A stretch of 64,000 nt of DNA from Gentiana macrophylla (taxonomy: Eukaryota; Streptophyta; Magnoliopsida; Gentianales; Gentianaceae), in assembly GCA_026214975.1 (NCBI GenBank), contig CM047808.1, positions 56,694,583 to 56,758,582 of the forward strand, given 5' to 3'. The translations under genes were made by a program, and so were the position numbers. The first letter of the stretch is position 1. Every line of letters begins with the position of its first letter. The notes beneath the pieces were generated by a model. That model saw nothing but the letters and a program-made list of their open reading frames with translations, did no database searches and was not told the origin of the DNA. Shown here one piece after another: positions 43,641 to 55,690 of the stretch.

Positions 43641-45450
43641 GATGGCCTGCATTCATGTTGCCTTTTGTATCCAGGACCATGCCTATTCTGGCTTTTCCCA
43701 AATACATTTGGCTTTGTATGGAATGGTTTTATCTTCTATTATGGGGTGGTACATTCCAAGCATCTTCTGAGGGGTAAAGTATGCCCTTACCTCTCATTAT
43801 GCCTTTGCGTTTAGTAGGCTGGTAAGATGATTTACTCTTCTGTTTCACTACACTGGTTTTTGACTTCACTGGTGCAGGATGAGTAGTTGAAATTATGGTC
43901 TATCCTTTTCTGAATTTTTGTCCAGTTTTGGTCCTTAGTTTGGATCTGTGTTGACCATTGATTCTTTTCTCATCATGACTATTGTTGCCAAGACCAGATC
44001 TGGATCCTATCCTTTTTGGCGGTTTGTAAGCTGGTGCATTAACTGGTGCAGTGGTGGCTTCAGCTAGTAGGGAAGTTTACTTAGTTTGTCTTTTAGCACC
44101 AGATGAGTGATCATTTGTTGCTTCTTGATCAGTTTAGTGTTCTTCCTTTCTAGTTGATTCAGCTTTTAGATTTATCCAGTTCTTTCTTTAATCATTCATT
44201 TTCCTTTCTCATATTCTTGCATTCTTGTTCCAGAATTTCATGAGTTGTTTCAATTTCTCCAAATCTTCTCATGAGATTTTGGATTAGATTTGCAGAGTCT
44301 AGTGGGAAAATAGAAGATTGTGCAGTGTCAGATGTGGATGTATTAGTTGACTATGCACTAGATAGTACCTCTATTTCTTCATTTTCCTTTTCCATTAGAC
44401 ATAAACAAGCTTTGTCATTGTCTGAGCTGGTGCCTTCACTGTCATCTGAGTAATTATCAGATGACTCTGCCACTTCTCTTTCACTGCTGGTTTCTGCTTT
44501 TAATGCTTTCATTCTCTTCCTTTTGTTGACGACTTGTATATTTTCTTTTTTCATCTTTGTCTCTTTCTTCTAGACAATCAGCCTTGAAGTGTCCATTCTT
44601 TTTGCAGTTCAAGCATCTTAGTTCATCATCTTTCTTCTTGAAGTCTTTGCTAGAAGAAGTCTTGTCTTTGGATGAAGAACTTCCCTTGTATTTCCTTTTA
44701 TTGAATTTGTCAAATATTTTAATTAGTAAAGCAATTTGCTCCTTTAGTTCTTGAGTCTCTTTGCTGGATGAGCCAGCTGCTTTACTCTACTGGGGTGCAA
44801 CTAGTGCACTAGCCTTGTGTGGCTCTGCTGGTGCACCATCTTTACTATTTAACTCAAATTCATTATGGTGTCAGTCTTGGCAAGATCTAATATGCCTTTG
44901 AGTGCTGATGTTATGATCTTCCATCTTTCTAGTAGACCTCTCAGAATATTCTGGCAAACATCTTTTTGTGGATATGTGTGCCCAAGTTGTTGTAGACTGA
45001 TGATACTCGAATTCTATTACCCATTTGATCAATGGATTCACCAGTGTTCATTTTGAAATTTTCAAACTTCTGTTTAATATTTTCTTTGATTGCCTCTGAT
45101 TCTTCATTGACAAGTGCCAATTCGTCCCACATTTCTTTTGATGTTTTGTAGTCTTTGATCCTCATGAACATATTGCTGTCAAGAATTTTCATGATCATAT
45201 CTTTGGCAACAAAATCTAGATTTGCTATCCCCCTATCATCTTTGGTCCAGTCCTTCTTTGGCTTTTCAATAGTTTTACCATTATATGGGCATGGGGTCTC
45301 CACAATCATGATCTTGATAGGTCCATCATTAATAACATCCAACATCTCCTCATGAGTTGCTGCAACATGAGATAACATTCTTATTTTGTAATAATAAAAA
45401 TTGTTAAAATTGAAAACATGAATTTTAGACATAAAGTTTGAAGACTCCAT
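43641..45450 (-). pseudogene. gag: copia-beta gag with CCHC knuckle; protease missing
   Basis: The start MESSNFMSKIHVFNFNN is at 45450. The UBN2-type capsid has MLSHVAATHEEMLDVINDGP, KPKKDWTKDD, IKDYKTSKEMWDEL and KFENFKMNTGESIDQM. After a break comes an intact zinc knuckle CLNCKKNGHFKADC (about 44622-44580). A Ser/Glu/Asp-rich acidic segment lies at 44530-44350, then a Lys-rich linker to about 43640. No DSG protease motif is found between gag and the integrase core, so an internal deletion removed protease and the front of integrase. Confidence 0.8.
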
Positions 45451-45540
45451 AATGAAATTGTATAAGAGATACTTAAAACATTTGAAAATACTTTTTGAAA
45501 ATAATGATCTCCTTGTTACCAGAAATCAGATCTGAATAGG

Positions 45541-45573
45541 TTCTGATACAAATAACTCCACTCCAATAACCAT
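45541..45573 (-). other. copia-beta primer site, degenerate and displaced
   Basis: TGTATCAGAA (45541-45550 on the minus strand) resembles the TGGTATCAGAGC primer site, but it is separated from the LTR by 23 bases where 2-5 are normal. The intervening bases look like a short insertion. Confidence 0.5.
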
Positions 45574-46955
45574 TGTTGGTTCCAGAGAAGGGTGAAATAT
45601 AGTCAGAGAGGGGGTGAATGACTATATTGTGAGTTTAATAACATTAAACCTCAGAAGTTGCTAATTTTTTTTCTGATGAATAGATTTTGTGCAACGGAAT
45701 ATTAAAACCGTTCTTAAACTGTATTTTAAAACTATTTAAGCAATCATAGACATATAAATAAAGTATTGAAAGTATATGCATAAGGTAAATGCTGTAAGAA
45801 AATAACACAAGGTTTATAGTGGTTCAGGGTGGTGTAATCCCTTAGTACACTCTTCTCTTGTTATGATTGGAGGAATTCACTATTGTTTTTCACCAATACA
45901 ATAGTATGATTGTCCTTGGCTACACAAGCTTCACAATCACATTACTATCACTCCCTGTCTACTAAAGCTTCAGTGACTCAGTCTTCAACACTGCTGCTTG
46001 AGAACAAATCCTTCAGCAGCTATCACAAAAGGTTGCAATTACTTCTTAAACGATCCGATTCAATTGCTTCAGTTGGATGTGAATTGGATTCACAATGGAT
46101 TGATTAAAATCATTTCTTGATATAGATTGGATGCTCTCTTTTCTGAGTCTAATCTTCTGGATATGTCTTTATAAGTTCAGAAAGAAGGCTTCTGAAATTG
46201 ACAGAGTTCTTGATTGTTTTGTTGATTGAAATTCTATTATTTTTGTCTTTCTGTCAATGCCTTCTATTTATAGCCTTGATTTCATTGATTTGAAATTTGG
46301 TCCATTGATAAATTCAGAGAATAATTTTTATTCTTCCTTGATTTCACTCCTGGATTTTAGTGATCCGATTTTTATTCCAACGTTCCTCATAAAATCCTTC
46401 CTTTATTTATTTTGCATTAATCGCTTGATTTCCTTATTTTCCACGTTCTGAATCAATTATAGAGAGTATACTTGACTTGGCTGTTGCTTAGCCAGTCCAG
46501 GGACTCATTTACTTATGTGATGGTCACTCGGCTACTATAGGCTACTTTCAGTCTGCCGCTTCATTTCTGCTTAAACTGATCCGCTGATATAGATGCAGCT
46601 GATATCACTGATCCTCATTTTGTGTGAGATCAGGGTACACCATATTTGAAAAATAGATTTCATCACTTGTAGAATGTATCTTAGACTTATCCAAGGTCAT
46701 CTCAGACTTCCCTGGTTATAAGTCAGTCCATAAGTCTTCACTTTATACTGCTGGTACTTGACTGTCTTCACTTAGCTGATCTTCAATCCTTCAATTCACT
46801 GAGCCATCCTACCAGTCTAATACAATGCTTGACTGACTGAACTTATACAACATGCATACTCTAAGTAAAGTCTTATACATATATTTATAACTTTTTTCAG
46901 GCTTTCTGTAACAGCTAGTATGGCCATAATCAAATCAAATAAAATGTTCCTAACA
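45574..46955 (-). repeat. copia-beta LTR 2, shared by two units
   Basis: 1382 bp from TGTTGGTTCC to GTTCCTAACA. On its left is gag/primer-site sequence, so it is the 5' LTR of unit 1. On its right is a polypurine tract and the envelope-like region, so it is also the 3' LTR of unit 2. The TATA box is at 46264-46273. Confidence 0.9.
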
Positions 46956-46972
46956 ATTTCCCTCTTTTTGAT
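46956..46972 (-). other. copia-beta polypurine tract, unit 2
   Basis: AAAAAGAGGGAAAT on the element strand beside LTR 2, matching the tract at 24825-24840. Confidence 0.7.
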
Positions 46973-47101
46973 GATGCCTAAACCCTCAGAATCCTGAACA
47001 TAAGTAAATATTTTCATATGATAAAAAGAAACTCAGAAATTTTATTCATCCATAAAGGGCAAAGCGTTGTTCAAAAGAATAAACATATTATAGTCTACTC
47101 T

Positions 47102-48938
47102 TTAAGGCCTAGAGATTTCAGGCTTACCAATACCTTCCTCCTTTTTGGTAGCATCATGTTTTTCTGCCAGAATCTTGTTTATGGCCTCAGACACTGTAAT
47201 TATGGTGTCTAGTTGCTTCATATCATGATTCAGAGTGTTGTCAATTGTCTGAATTTGTTGATAATGAGTGTCTAAGATCTCAACAATGGGATTCATCATG
47301 TCATCAAATGCATTTCCCAGATAAGTCAGCTCTGTATGAACATGCTAGGTAATTTTTGAGTTCAATTGAGATAGCAGACCCCCCTGCTCCTCAGTTATTT
47401 CATTTTGCAGCTCAATGTGGCTCAATAGAGCCTCAATCTTCTGATTCAGTGAAGAGCTTGCATTTCTCATAGTTTCTTTGAGATTTTCCAGGCTTGGAGC
47501 TCTTCTCTCCATGTCAACAATCAGGGGACCGATGTCCAAACGAAAGGTTCTGTCTGGAAGATCAGTGTAGCATTTCATGTGCAAGTGCAGATGCATTAGC
47601 AAGATCTTCCTCAGCTTCTTCTTATTCTATTTTAATCTCCATGTCAGAGATTGGATCTTCATGTTCTTGAAATCCTTTAGGGGATTTTTCATCACCTTCT
47701 TTTGCCACTTCTTCAAATTCTTCAGTGGCCATTCCCTTTTGCTCTGTGCTGGGGCTTCTTCTTGATGTGCCTACAACACATGTGTCAGCTGGTGGAGTTC
47801 CTTCAGTTTATCCACTCAGTTGTTGCTCTTCTATTGTTTCACTCCTTTGACCGGCATTGACAGATTGTTATCAGATTGTTTTTTTTCTTCATGACCATAA
47901 GATTAATGATCATCATCATCCTTTTCTTCCTCTTCAGGTGTTGGAGGAACTTCTTCATCATTCTCTTCATCTTATTCATCCTCACTTATCACCAATTGTG
48001 CTTACTCATTACTTGTCAAAATCCTAAGTGGAGCTCCTTTAGTTTGAGATCTGGTTCTTCTTTTGAACCAAGAACTGCAGCTCTCAGGCTGCATTCTTTT
48101 CTACCCTACTGGTGTCCACAACTTCCTTTACTCATGGATCTAAGTGAAAATCACCTTTGAGCTGTGTGGTTTGAGCAGTTTCATAGGTTCGACCTTCATG
48201 CAATCTAGTAGATATTGAAGAGGATTTCCATAGGACTTTTTCTACAAGAAAATACCAGGCTTTGCAGATCCCTTTTTCTCACCTAGGGCTGCTGCATAAA
48301 TTTCTGCCTATATTTGCTCCTTGATTCTATTGAAGATTTAAGTTGCTCAATTGAATTCCAGACATTGGTAAACAATGTCCATCAATTTCATTCTAACCTC
48401 GGTCATCCCATGTAGTGGCCCAAGCTTCCCTAGTATGCACTTGATGATTAATTGACCAAATTCCTCAACAGGCTCCTTGCGGTTAGATCTGTTGCATTTG
48501 TATCTTTTATTCTTCGATATGGAACATTTCCCAAGTTTTAGCCAGAAAGCATCAGTTTCCATATCTATGTCTTCCACATTCGCAGAGACTGTTGATGACA
48601 GCCTAAGAAAGTGATTGATCATTGTCGTTGTAGTGGTCAACTCCTTTTCTTTGACGGTGGTGAGGATTTTATCACGGGTGGAATCACCATCGTCTGAAGT
48701 GTGGACAGCCTCAAATCTTGCATTTTTCTAGAAGGCAACCAGTTTTTCATAACAAAGTCCTTTGATTGGAAGGTTAAGAAAAGTCATTAACCCTAAATTC
48801 ATACATCCATCACACTAAGCCAGCGTGCTGAGAGGTCATCATTGTACACAGCAAGTTAGTGTTCGGGTCTGAAGAATGACCCGGTGACAATTGATTTCTA
48901 ATAGTTCTGTGCAGATTTTTTTAGGAAGATGAAGCCAT
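47102..48938 (-). pseudogene. copia-beta envelope-like extra frame, copy 2
   Basis: Homologous to 24962-26824 over its whole length. The start is near 48938. The first 80 or so codons are broken. The part 48640-48347 keeps MINHFLRLSS and LIIKCILGKLGPLHGMTEV. The acidic linker is broken by stops. The coiled-coil C-terminus is in pieces at 47602-47345 and 47299-47102 (NLKETMRNASSSLNQKIEAL, MNPIVEILDTHYQQIQTID). Stops fall at different places from copy 1, so the two copies decayed separately. Confidence 0.65.
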
Positions 48939-49499
48939 TTCTTAAGAGTTTGAGAGTAAAAAGGTTTGAATTTTCTAGAAAATGGTTTCTGAGATGCAAA
49001 TAGGGAGTACAGAATTTGTGAAAATGTACAAGTGTGGTTTATATAGCCAAACACTTTCAGTGTGAAAGGGTTTTGAATATGGAAGGATTTAGTGGAGTAA
49101 TGGTGTGATTTTGTGTAAGAGAAATCACGGTTTTTGAGTGAAGCGGGAGAGTGGATTGAGGCAAGTAATGATGAATCTCGGGAATCGAGGCATTGCCGCC
49201 ATTCTATCAATTGAAAATGTATCCCCATGATTTTGTAAAATAAAATACACATGTGTAATCTTACAAAATTAATAAATAAATACTCTGATTTTTCCATATG
49301 TGTAAATGATTTATTCATTTCACACTTCTTTGATAATTATACTTCACTGGTGGAGTGACGAGCTGAGTATGTTGATTACTCTGCCGATCTTTCACTGAGT
49401 TGCTTCATCAAAACTGTTCCTAACAACTAGTGGAGTGAACTTCACTGGTACCAGTGCCTTACCTACCAAGTGAGCGCACTCAAAATGGCAAAGGTTAAG
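48939..49499 (-). other. copia-beta spacer, unit 2, up to the E3 insertion
   Basis: Same spacer as 26825-27419, with no supported gene. A 159-codon frame (49318-48839) runs through it but shares no domain and covers the broken start of the envelope-like frame. It ends at the E3 target duplication TTAAG (49495-49499). Confidence 0.5.
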
Positions 49500-51091
49500 T
49501 GTTCGGTAAAAACGTGTTTTAAATTTATAATTACCGGAACACCCCAAGTATAAGGTTCGTAGTAAAGGGTGTTACCGGGTCGTCCTAAGGGAGTCGAATG
49601 TTAATCGGATTAAGGTGCAGTTATTATATTTACTATGTCACGAATTATTATCTCAAACTAGGGTTTATACTATCTATAAAATAAAAGCGAAGAACGATGG
49701 GTAAAATCACGAAAAAGCAGACAAACTTAGAAGCTGGGCCGGGGCGTCCGCTAGAGGTGAACGGCGTCCGAGTACGTCTTTGAAAGCAAAAATATATGAG
49801 AAAACACACTAAAATTAAAATAACTAAGCGTAGCAATAACAATCAATACGAGCGAATTTGTTTATCGAGATAATTAAAAGAACGATAGAATAACTAGGAT
49901 CAACCACACAACAATCACACAACCACTTTATGATCCGAATATGATTTTATTGGTTTGATCAATCTCAAACCGATTAAATTCCTTTAACTCAATTCCTAGG
50001 GTTTTGTTTCCTTTTCCAAGTAAAACAATTAGACATACATCACATGATCATAAATTTGTTCCCAAATTACTTAACCCAATTAACAACACATGATTCCTCA
50101 AAATATTGTTAATTGTATCGATTGAAAAAGTTCTATTGATGAATTATATTTCCATACAAATTCAACTCAACATATGGCTTTATTGATATTCCTATCTAAC
50201 AAAACACTTAACAATCAAATCAAATAACAATTGATAAATAAAATTCAATATTCGAATTCATAAACAAAGATAACCTAACAATCCGTGGTTGTGGTGATGT
50301 TGATGTGGTATCCTCCCGCTATTCTACCGTGATGTGCTTAGCCTTCCATCCTTGTGATGATCCAAGACATGATTGAAGGAAGATACTCATAATTTTTAGG
50401 ATTTGGTGCGGCTCCTCCAAGGGTGGAATATCTTGGTGTATGTTGTGTGTATTAGGGTTGAAATAACACGCCTATTTATAGAGTCTGGCGGCTAGGTCAA
50501 AAGCAGCCTTTGGGCGCCCGTCCGAGAGGTGGGCGCCAGGTCAAAGTGCAAAACTTATTTGAGTCGAGCCGGTGAGGTTGGGCGCCGTCTATGCAAAATT
50601 GGGCAAAATCATACGCCAGTCCACTAAAAATCTGTCAATCCTGAATCAAAATTCTTCCAGTGGATGCCAGTCCACTATTCCGGATGCCCGTCCAGGGGGC
50701 GGGACATCAAGCGCTGCGTTCATCTTTACGGGCGCTTGATTCAATACTTGAGGCGTTAAATCTGCATGCCTTCAAATTCGACCTTTCATCTTTATCTCTT
50801 TATTCTTCAGCTCCCAATCTTCAAAGCACGATTATACACTTTAAATCAACTTTTCCTCAGCCACATTTAACACCTGCACGTCATTGAAAACATACCAAAG
50901 TGTAACACAACTCAAACCAACATAAAATCATCATTTTAAGCACGTAATTGGCGCGTTTTACACTTTTTATAACTCTACAACCATTTCTTCAATTTGTTCA
51001 TTTAATACATAATTTTCTATAAAAATTACTAAAACACGGGGATTATTGTTATGAAATATTACGATATAAATCATAAAATTCACCGAGAACA
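49500..51091 (-). repeat. E3 3' LTR
   Basis: 1592 bp from TGTTCGGTAAAA to CACCGAGAACA. The left edge is fixed by the target duplication, the right edge by the polypurine tract. It contains a TATA box (50471-50480, minus strand), the CCCCAAGTATAAGG box and GC-rich words of the type GGGCGCCCGTCC. Confidence 0.95.
50471..50480 (-). promoter_or_regulatory. TATA box in the E3 3' LTR
   Basis: TATAAATAGG on the minus strand. The driving copy in the 5' LTR is at 59970-59979. Confidence 0.6.
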
Positions 51092-51106
51092 ACTCCCCCA
51101 CACTTA
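51092..51106 (-). other. E3 polypurine tract
   Basis: TAAGTGTGGGGGAGT on the element strand, directly beside the 3' LTR. Confidence 0.85.
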
Positions 51107-51109
51107 GCT

Positions 51110-51130
51110 TTTTGTTCGTCCCGAACAAAA
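51110..51130 (-). other. Hairpin beside the E3 polypurine tract
   Basis: The plus strand reads TTTTGTTCG, TCC, CGAACAAAA: a 9-bp perfect stem with the same loop as in E2. One stem pair differs from E2 on both sides, so pairing is kept. Confidence 0.7.
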
Positions 51131-52650
51131 CAATCAAAACTAGCTCACGTTAAATGTAATCCAAATAGATCTCTAACTCACGTAACAGAAGATACAACAA
51201 CTATAGCAAGTAATACCATCATAGAGATAGATTCGGTGTATGTGTGACAAGCCCTTTTCAAATTTAACAAGCCTTTCAAAGAAATATCCTCTCAAGAATC
51301 CAATGACTATCCTAGATATAGGCAGTAATAGCTCCACTCAAAGCCTTCCCACGCACTCAGTAGGATAATCCCTACATCATATCATGCGGTTCTACTGGGT
51401 ATAAGATCCATGATAACAAAAACTTCACTTTATTTTTATTCATCATTTTCAAAATTTTCAAATTTGACGCATATCAGAATGAGCTCTTACCCGTCATAGT
51501 AGAGTAGGACATTTAAGTGATAATCCCTACCTACTCAAATCATAAGGTAGTTTTCACATTGTCGTGAGCTATTGGTCATCATAGTGGAATAGGACATCGT
51601 GGTATACCTACCTCACTCAAATCATCGACCCGACTTCCGACAAGCGTATTTATTATGATTGCTTATTCATTCACTTTTTCAAGACATAAGTTACATCTCA
51701 CTCATCACATTCGAACTTTATGATATTCACAAAGCTGCACGGTCTAACTAAGGTGTTACTATCTTGATCTTACTAAGATAAATCACTAAAACAATGAAAG
51801 TATATAGTTCAAAAATCTTGCTTCAATCTCAAAGGCTTTCGTGAGTGAAAAATGAATACTAGCTCCATGAAAGTAAAGACATGCTATAATTATCTCACTA
51901 AGTCACATACTATCATCATTAGAAAACTACAACTAGCAAGCATTTAGTTTCAATCACATGCTCGAGATTCATTTGCTCAAAATTCAACATTCACTCATAT
52001 CTCAAAGGATATAGAATGAAAACATACCCAAGTTACCCCCCACACTTAAATCACATTATGTCCTCAGAATGTGCAAATAAAAGAAAAGAATACTTAGCTG
52101 GTTTCAAAGTGGTTGTCGGGCTGTAGGTTGGCGATGGGTCGAACCATAACATGAATGTACCACTGCAGCTCGTATCACGAACAGACAACACTAAAAGTGA
52201 TAACTGGCAAAAACCGCTCAGCAGTATCTGCAACACTCGACATAGCATATAATCTCGGGGTACAAGGGGCATATGAGTAAACATGTATACACACGGAAAC
52301 GGGCAAATAAAGCATTCACAAATAGGACAGGGATACCCAACACACAAATCACCAAGGTTTTATTCCTAATGCCCTAAAAACTTAACTAAAAATGAACTTA
52401 AAAGACTAGGCTGCCTCCTAGGAGTGCTTCTTTATTGTCATTAGCTTGACAAATATCTCAAAATCAACCCGGATCGGGCCACTTTGGTTTGATCGGGGCT
52501 ACTTCTTTATCTCAGTCGAGTGGAGAGCATCGGTGTGGTCACAGCAACAACAAGTCAAGTGCGCGACTAAGTCTTGTACTTTAGCCATCCAGACAGAACT
52601 GATTCTCTTCTTTATGTTGTTGCTTAATTTTGGCACCGGCATACTAATGG
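51131..52650 (-). other. E3 noncoding 3' region
   Basis: No gene supported. It contains the block at 51361-51680 shared with E2 and a second polypurine-like tract (52035-52048). The rest resembles the E2 3' region only weakly. Confidence 0.55.
52035..52048 (-). other. Second polypurine-tract copy in E3
   Basis: The element strand reads TAAGTGTGGGGGGT, about 930 bases upstream of the tract at the LTR. It is followed by TTAAATCACA-type sequence shared with the E2 second copy. Confidence 0.6.
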
Positions 52651-52699
52651 GTGCAGAGAGTCGTGGTAGAAGCATCTTTAAGATGTAGGGCAATAATGT

Positions 52700-54060
52700 C
52701 ATCATCCGAATTAAAGAAGTCGGATGGGATCTCATCACAAATCAGCACATCAGTCATGTCAACCACCTTCTAAAAGTATAGGACTTCAGGTGCTTCATAA
52801 GGCTGTCGAAATACTTTTTCAATCTATGACCATTTACTTTAAAAGGTTGACGGCTGTACCCTTTTTTAAGGAGATCGCTCCACCGGATGAACCCGACAAT
52901 TTCAAAGGGTCGGACCATCTGGACTTAAGCTTGCCAAAGAAAAGCGGATGTAATCTGGTGTTGTAAAGCAAAGCCATCTCTCCTACCTTGAAATCTCTAT
53001 CTTTTATCTTGGCATCATGGAGCGCCTTTGTTCTCTCCTTGCTCGACTTGGCATTCTCGTAGGCCACGAGTGCAGAATTAAATCGAGCTCATGTAGTTGC
53101 GATAATCTTTTCTCCCCTTGGTGGCTATCGAAGTTCAAGTATTTAATAGCCCAATAAGCTCACGTGCTCCACTCCGACTCGGTAGATGGCATGCCTTGCC
53201 GTAAACCATTTGAAAGGCGCGACGTGCCCATAGGGGTCTTGAGCATTGATCGCGATAAGCCCGAGTGCGTCGTCCAACTTGGACTCGAGTTGGATCTATT
53301 AGAATTCACCGTTTTCTCCAAAATCCGCTTTAGACTTACATTTGCTTACCTCGACTTGGCCACTTTGGTTTGGGGGTGGTATGGTGTACCAATTCTATGC
53401 TTGACACCATATTTCTCAAGAATTTTATCCGGTGGTGCGTTAAATCTGAACCTTCATCGATAAGGGCTCTAGGACGACCAAATCTAGTAAAGATATTCTT
53501 TTGCAAGAATTTCTTTACAACTTTGTGATCATTGGTTTGGGTGGCTATAGCCTCTACCCACTTGGAAACATAGTCAGCGCAGACTAGGATATATTTATTA
53601 CCGCCGCGATGATGGGAAAGGTCCCATGAAATCGATGCCCCACACGTCGAAGACTTCACATTCAAGATAGGCCTCAAAGGCATCTCCATCCTATTCTTGA
53701 GCCTCCTACTCTTTGACATCTATCACGGCCTTTGCAAAAGGCGGCGTCTTTGAGCAGTAGGCGGTAAAATCCACTTGAAGGATTTTATAGCGATCTTTGG
53801 TGCTCTCCGTAGTGTCCACCAGCGGGACCACTATGACATTGCTCTAAGATATCAATTGTTCATGTTCGGAACACACCTTTCGAGCAACCCGTCTTTGCGG
53901 ACTTTAAACAAATGTGGATCCTCCCATCCGAGATACTTCAAGTCAACGAAAAACTTCTTCTTTTCACGATCGTCATCTCTTCTAAAAATGCCCGATCGCT
54001 AAGTAATTGGCGTAATCAACATACCACGGCCTCACATTCTCTAGTCTCATTAATTGCTCG
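52700..54060 (-). pseudogene. E3 integrase, many frameshifts
   Basis: Pieces in different frames. The catalytic core at 53719-53336 has [40 protein letters not shown] and IDEGS (second Asp region). The C-terminal domain at 53067-52834 has SKERTKALHDAKIKDRDFKV, MALLYNTRLH and GKLKSRWSDP. The zinc-binding part is seen only in fragments near 53.75-53.9 kb. Closely parallel to E2 integrase in content and order. Confidence 0.82.
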
Positions 54061-54170
54061 GTCGGAAAGTCAATGCCTATTTCCTTAGGATTTTAGTCAC
54101 CCTCTTCACTAGGCGAGATAAGTGGTCAGCCACAACATTATCTCTACCTTTCTTGTCCTTAATTTCAAGG

Positions 54171-55690
54171 TCAAATTCTATAGTATCGAGAATCCATCGA
54201 GTAACCTTGGTTTAGCGTCTGCTTTGCCCATAAGGTAGCGTAGTCTTTGCGTGATCTGTCCATACCATCACTTTGGACCCTAAAGATAACCACGAATTTG
54301 TCAATAGCAAAAGCATTGCCAAGAATTCTTTCGGTAGTGGCGTAATTGCATTGAGTGGGTTCAAAGTTAAACTCGCATAGTAAATCGGCTGAACTTTTTA
54401 TCAATTCTACGCCTAAAGCGCACCAACTGCGTAGTTAGAGGCATCGCACATTAGTTCAAAGGTTTAGTCGATCGGTAGCGATTAAAATGGGGGCAACTTG
54501 GTTAGCTTATCCTTTAAGCTATTAAAAGCTTTCTTACACCCATCATCAAACAAGAACTCCACTTCCTCTTTGGCCCGAGTTGGATAACGGCTTTGCTATC
54601 GTCGAAAAATCTTTAATGAAACGCCGATAGAAGCCCACATGTCCTAGAAATCCTCGTACCTCCTTCACTTGTCTTGACTCGACATTCTCTCAATGGCTTC
54701 TACTTTAGCTTTATCCACCTGAATACCATCACTTGGACACCTTGTGTCCCAAAACAATCCGCTTCTTCGACTAGAAAATGGCACTTTTCCCGATTAAGCA
54801 CCAGATTTTTCTCAACACAGCGTTGGAGTACCATATCTAGATTCTTTAGGATTTCATCAAAGCGATCGCCATAGGTGAAAAGTCATCCATGAAGACCTCC
54901 ATGCACCTTTGCTCCACAAGTCCATCAAAAATGGCCAACATGCATCGTTGAAAGCGTGGCGGTGCATTACATAAACCGAAAGGCATTCTGGAGCACGCAA
55001 AGTGCCCGATGGACGGGTAAAAGTTGTCTTCTCTTGGTCATTAGGGTTCGATGGCTATCTGGAAATAACGAAATATCCATCGAGAAAACAATAATACTTA
55101 TGACCACTCGGTCTTTCTAGAAGTTGGTCAATGAAGGCGGGGAAATGATCCTTAGCGGTGACTTCATTTAATCTGCGATAATCAATGCAAACTCTATAGC
55201 GATCCACAAGGCGTAAGGCAACTTCATCCCTTTTTCATTCTTTTCCACGGTAATGCCTCCGCCGTTGGCACAACTTGAGTAGGTGACCCACTCACTATCG
55301 GCGATGGCGTAGATAATACCCATATCGAGCCATTTTATGATCTCCTTTTTGACAACCTCCTGCGTGTGCGGATTCAGCCTCCTTTGAGGTTGTCGACCTT
55401 TTTCGCTCCTTCCTCCGTTCGGATCTTATGCATGCACACGTGCAGGTGATTCCTCGATATCGCCCACCTGCCATCGAGCGCGGGATATGTTTCTCAAGCA
55501 CTTTGATTAGTTACGCTTCTTGCTCCGGTTCGAGTTTAGGCGAGATGATCAAGGGCAACTTATCACCGTCTTTAAGGAAGATGTATTTTAGGTCTTTGCG
55601 AAGTGGTTTCAACTCTAAGTCGGCGGTGGTTTGCTCGATACTAGATTTTAAGGGACCACATTTTTCCTTGTGAGCTTGGACCGATTGGTG
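54171..55690 (-). pseudogene. E3 reverse transcriptase and RNase H, many frameshifts
   Basis: Fragments match the E2 RT/RNase H in order. RNase H remnants (TQCNYATTERIL, WTD-type text) are at 54404-54171. RT fingers and palm lie in several frames between about 54.5 and 55.2 kb, including text for FDGLVEQRCMEVFMDD. The RT N-terminal linker with NAHTQEVVKKEIIKW-like text is near 55.3-55.45 kb. No frame is longer than about 80 codons. Confidence 0.78.

Noticed and set aside
48839..49318. 159-codon minus-strand frame as a new gene
   Set aside because: It runs through the copia-beta spacer and the broken start of the envelope-like frame. The paralogous region at 26.7-27.1 kb does not keep it as one frame.
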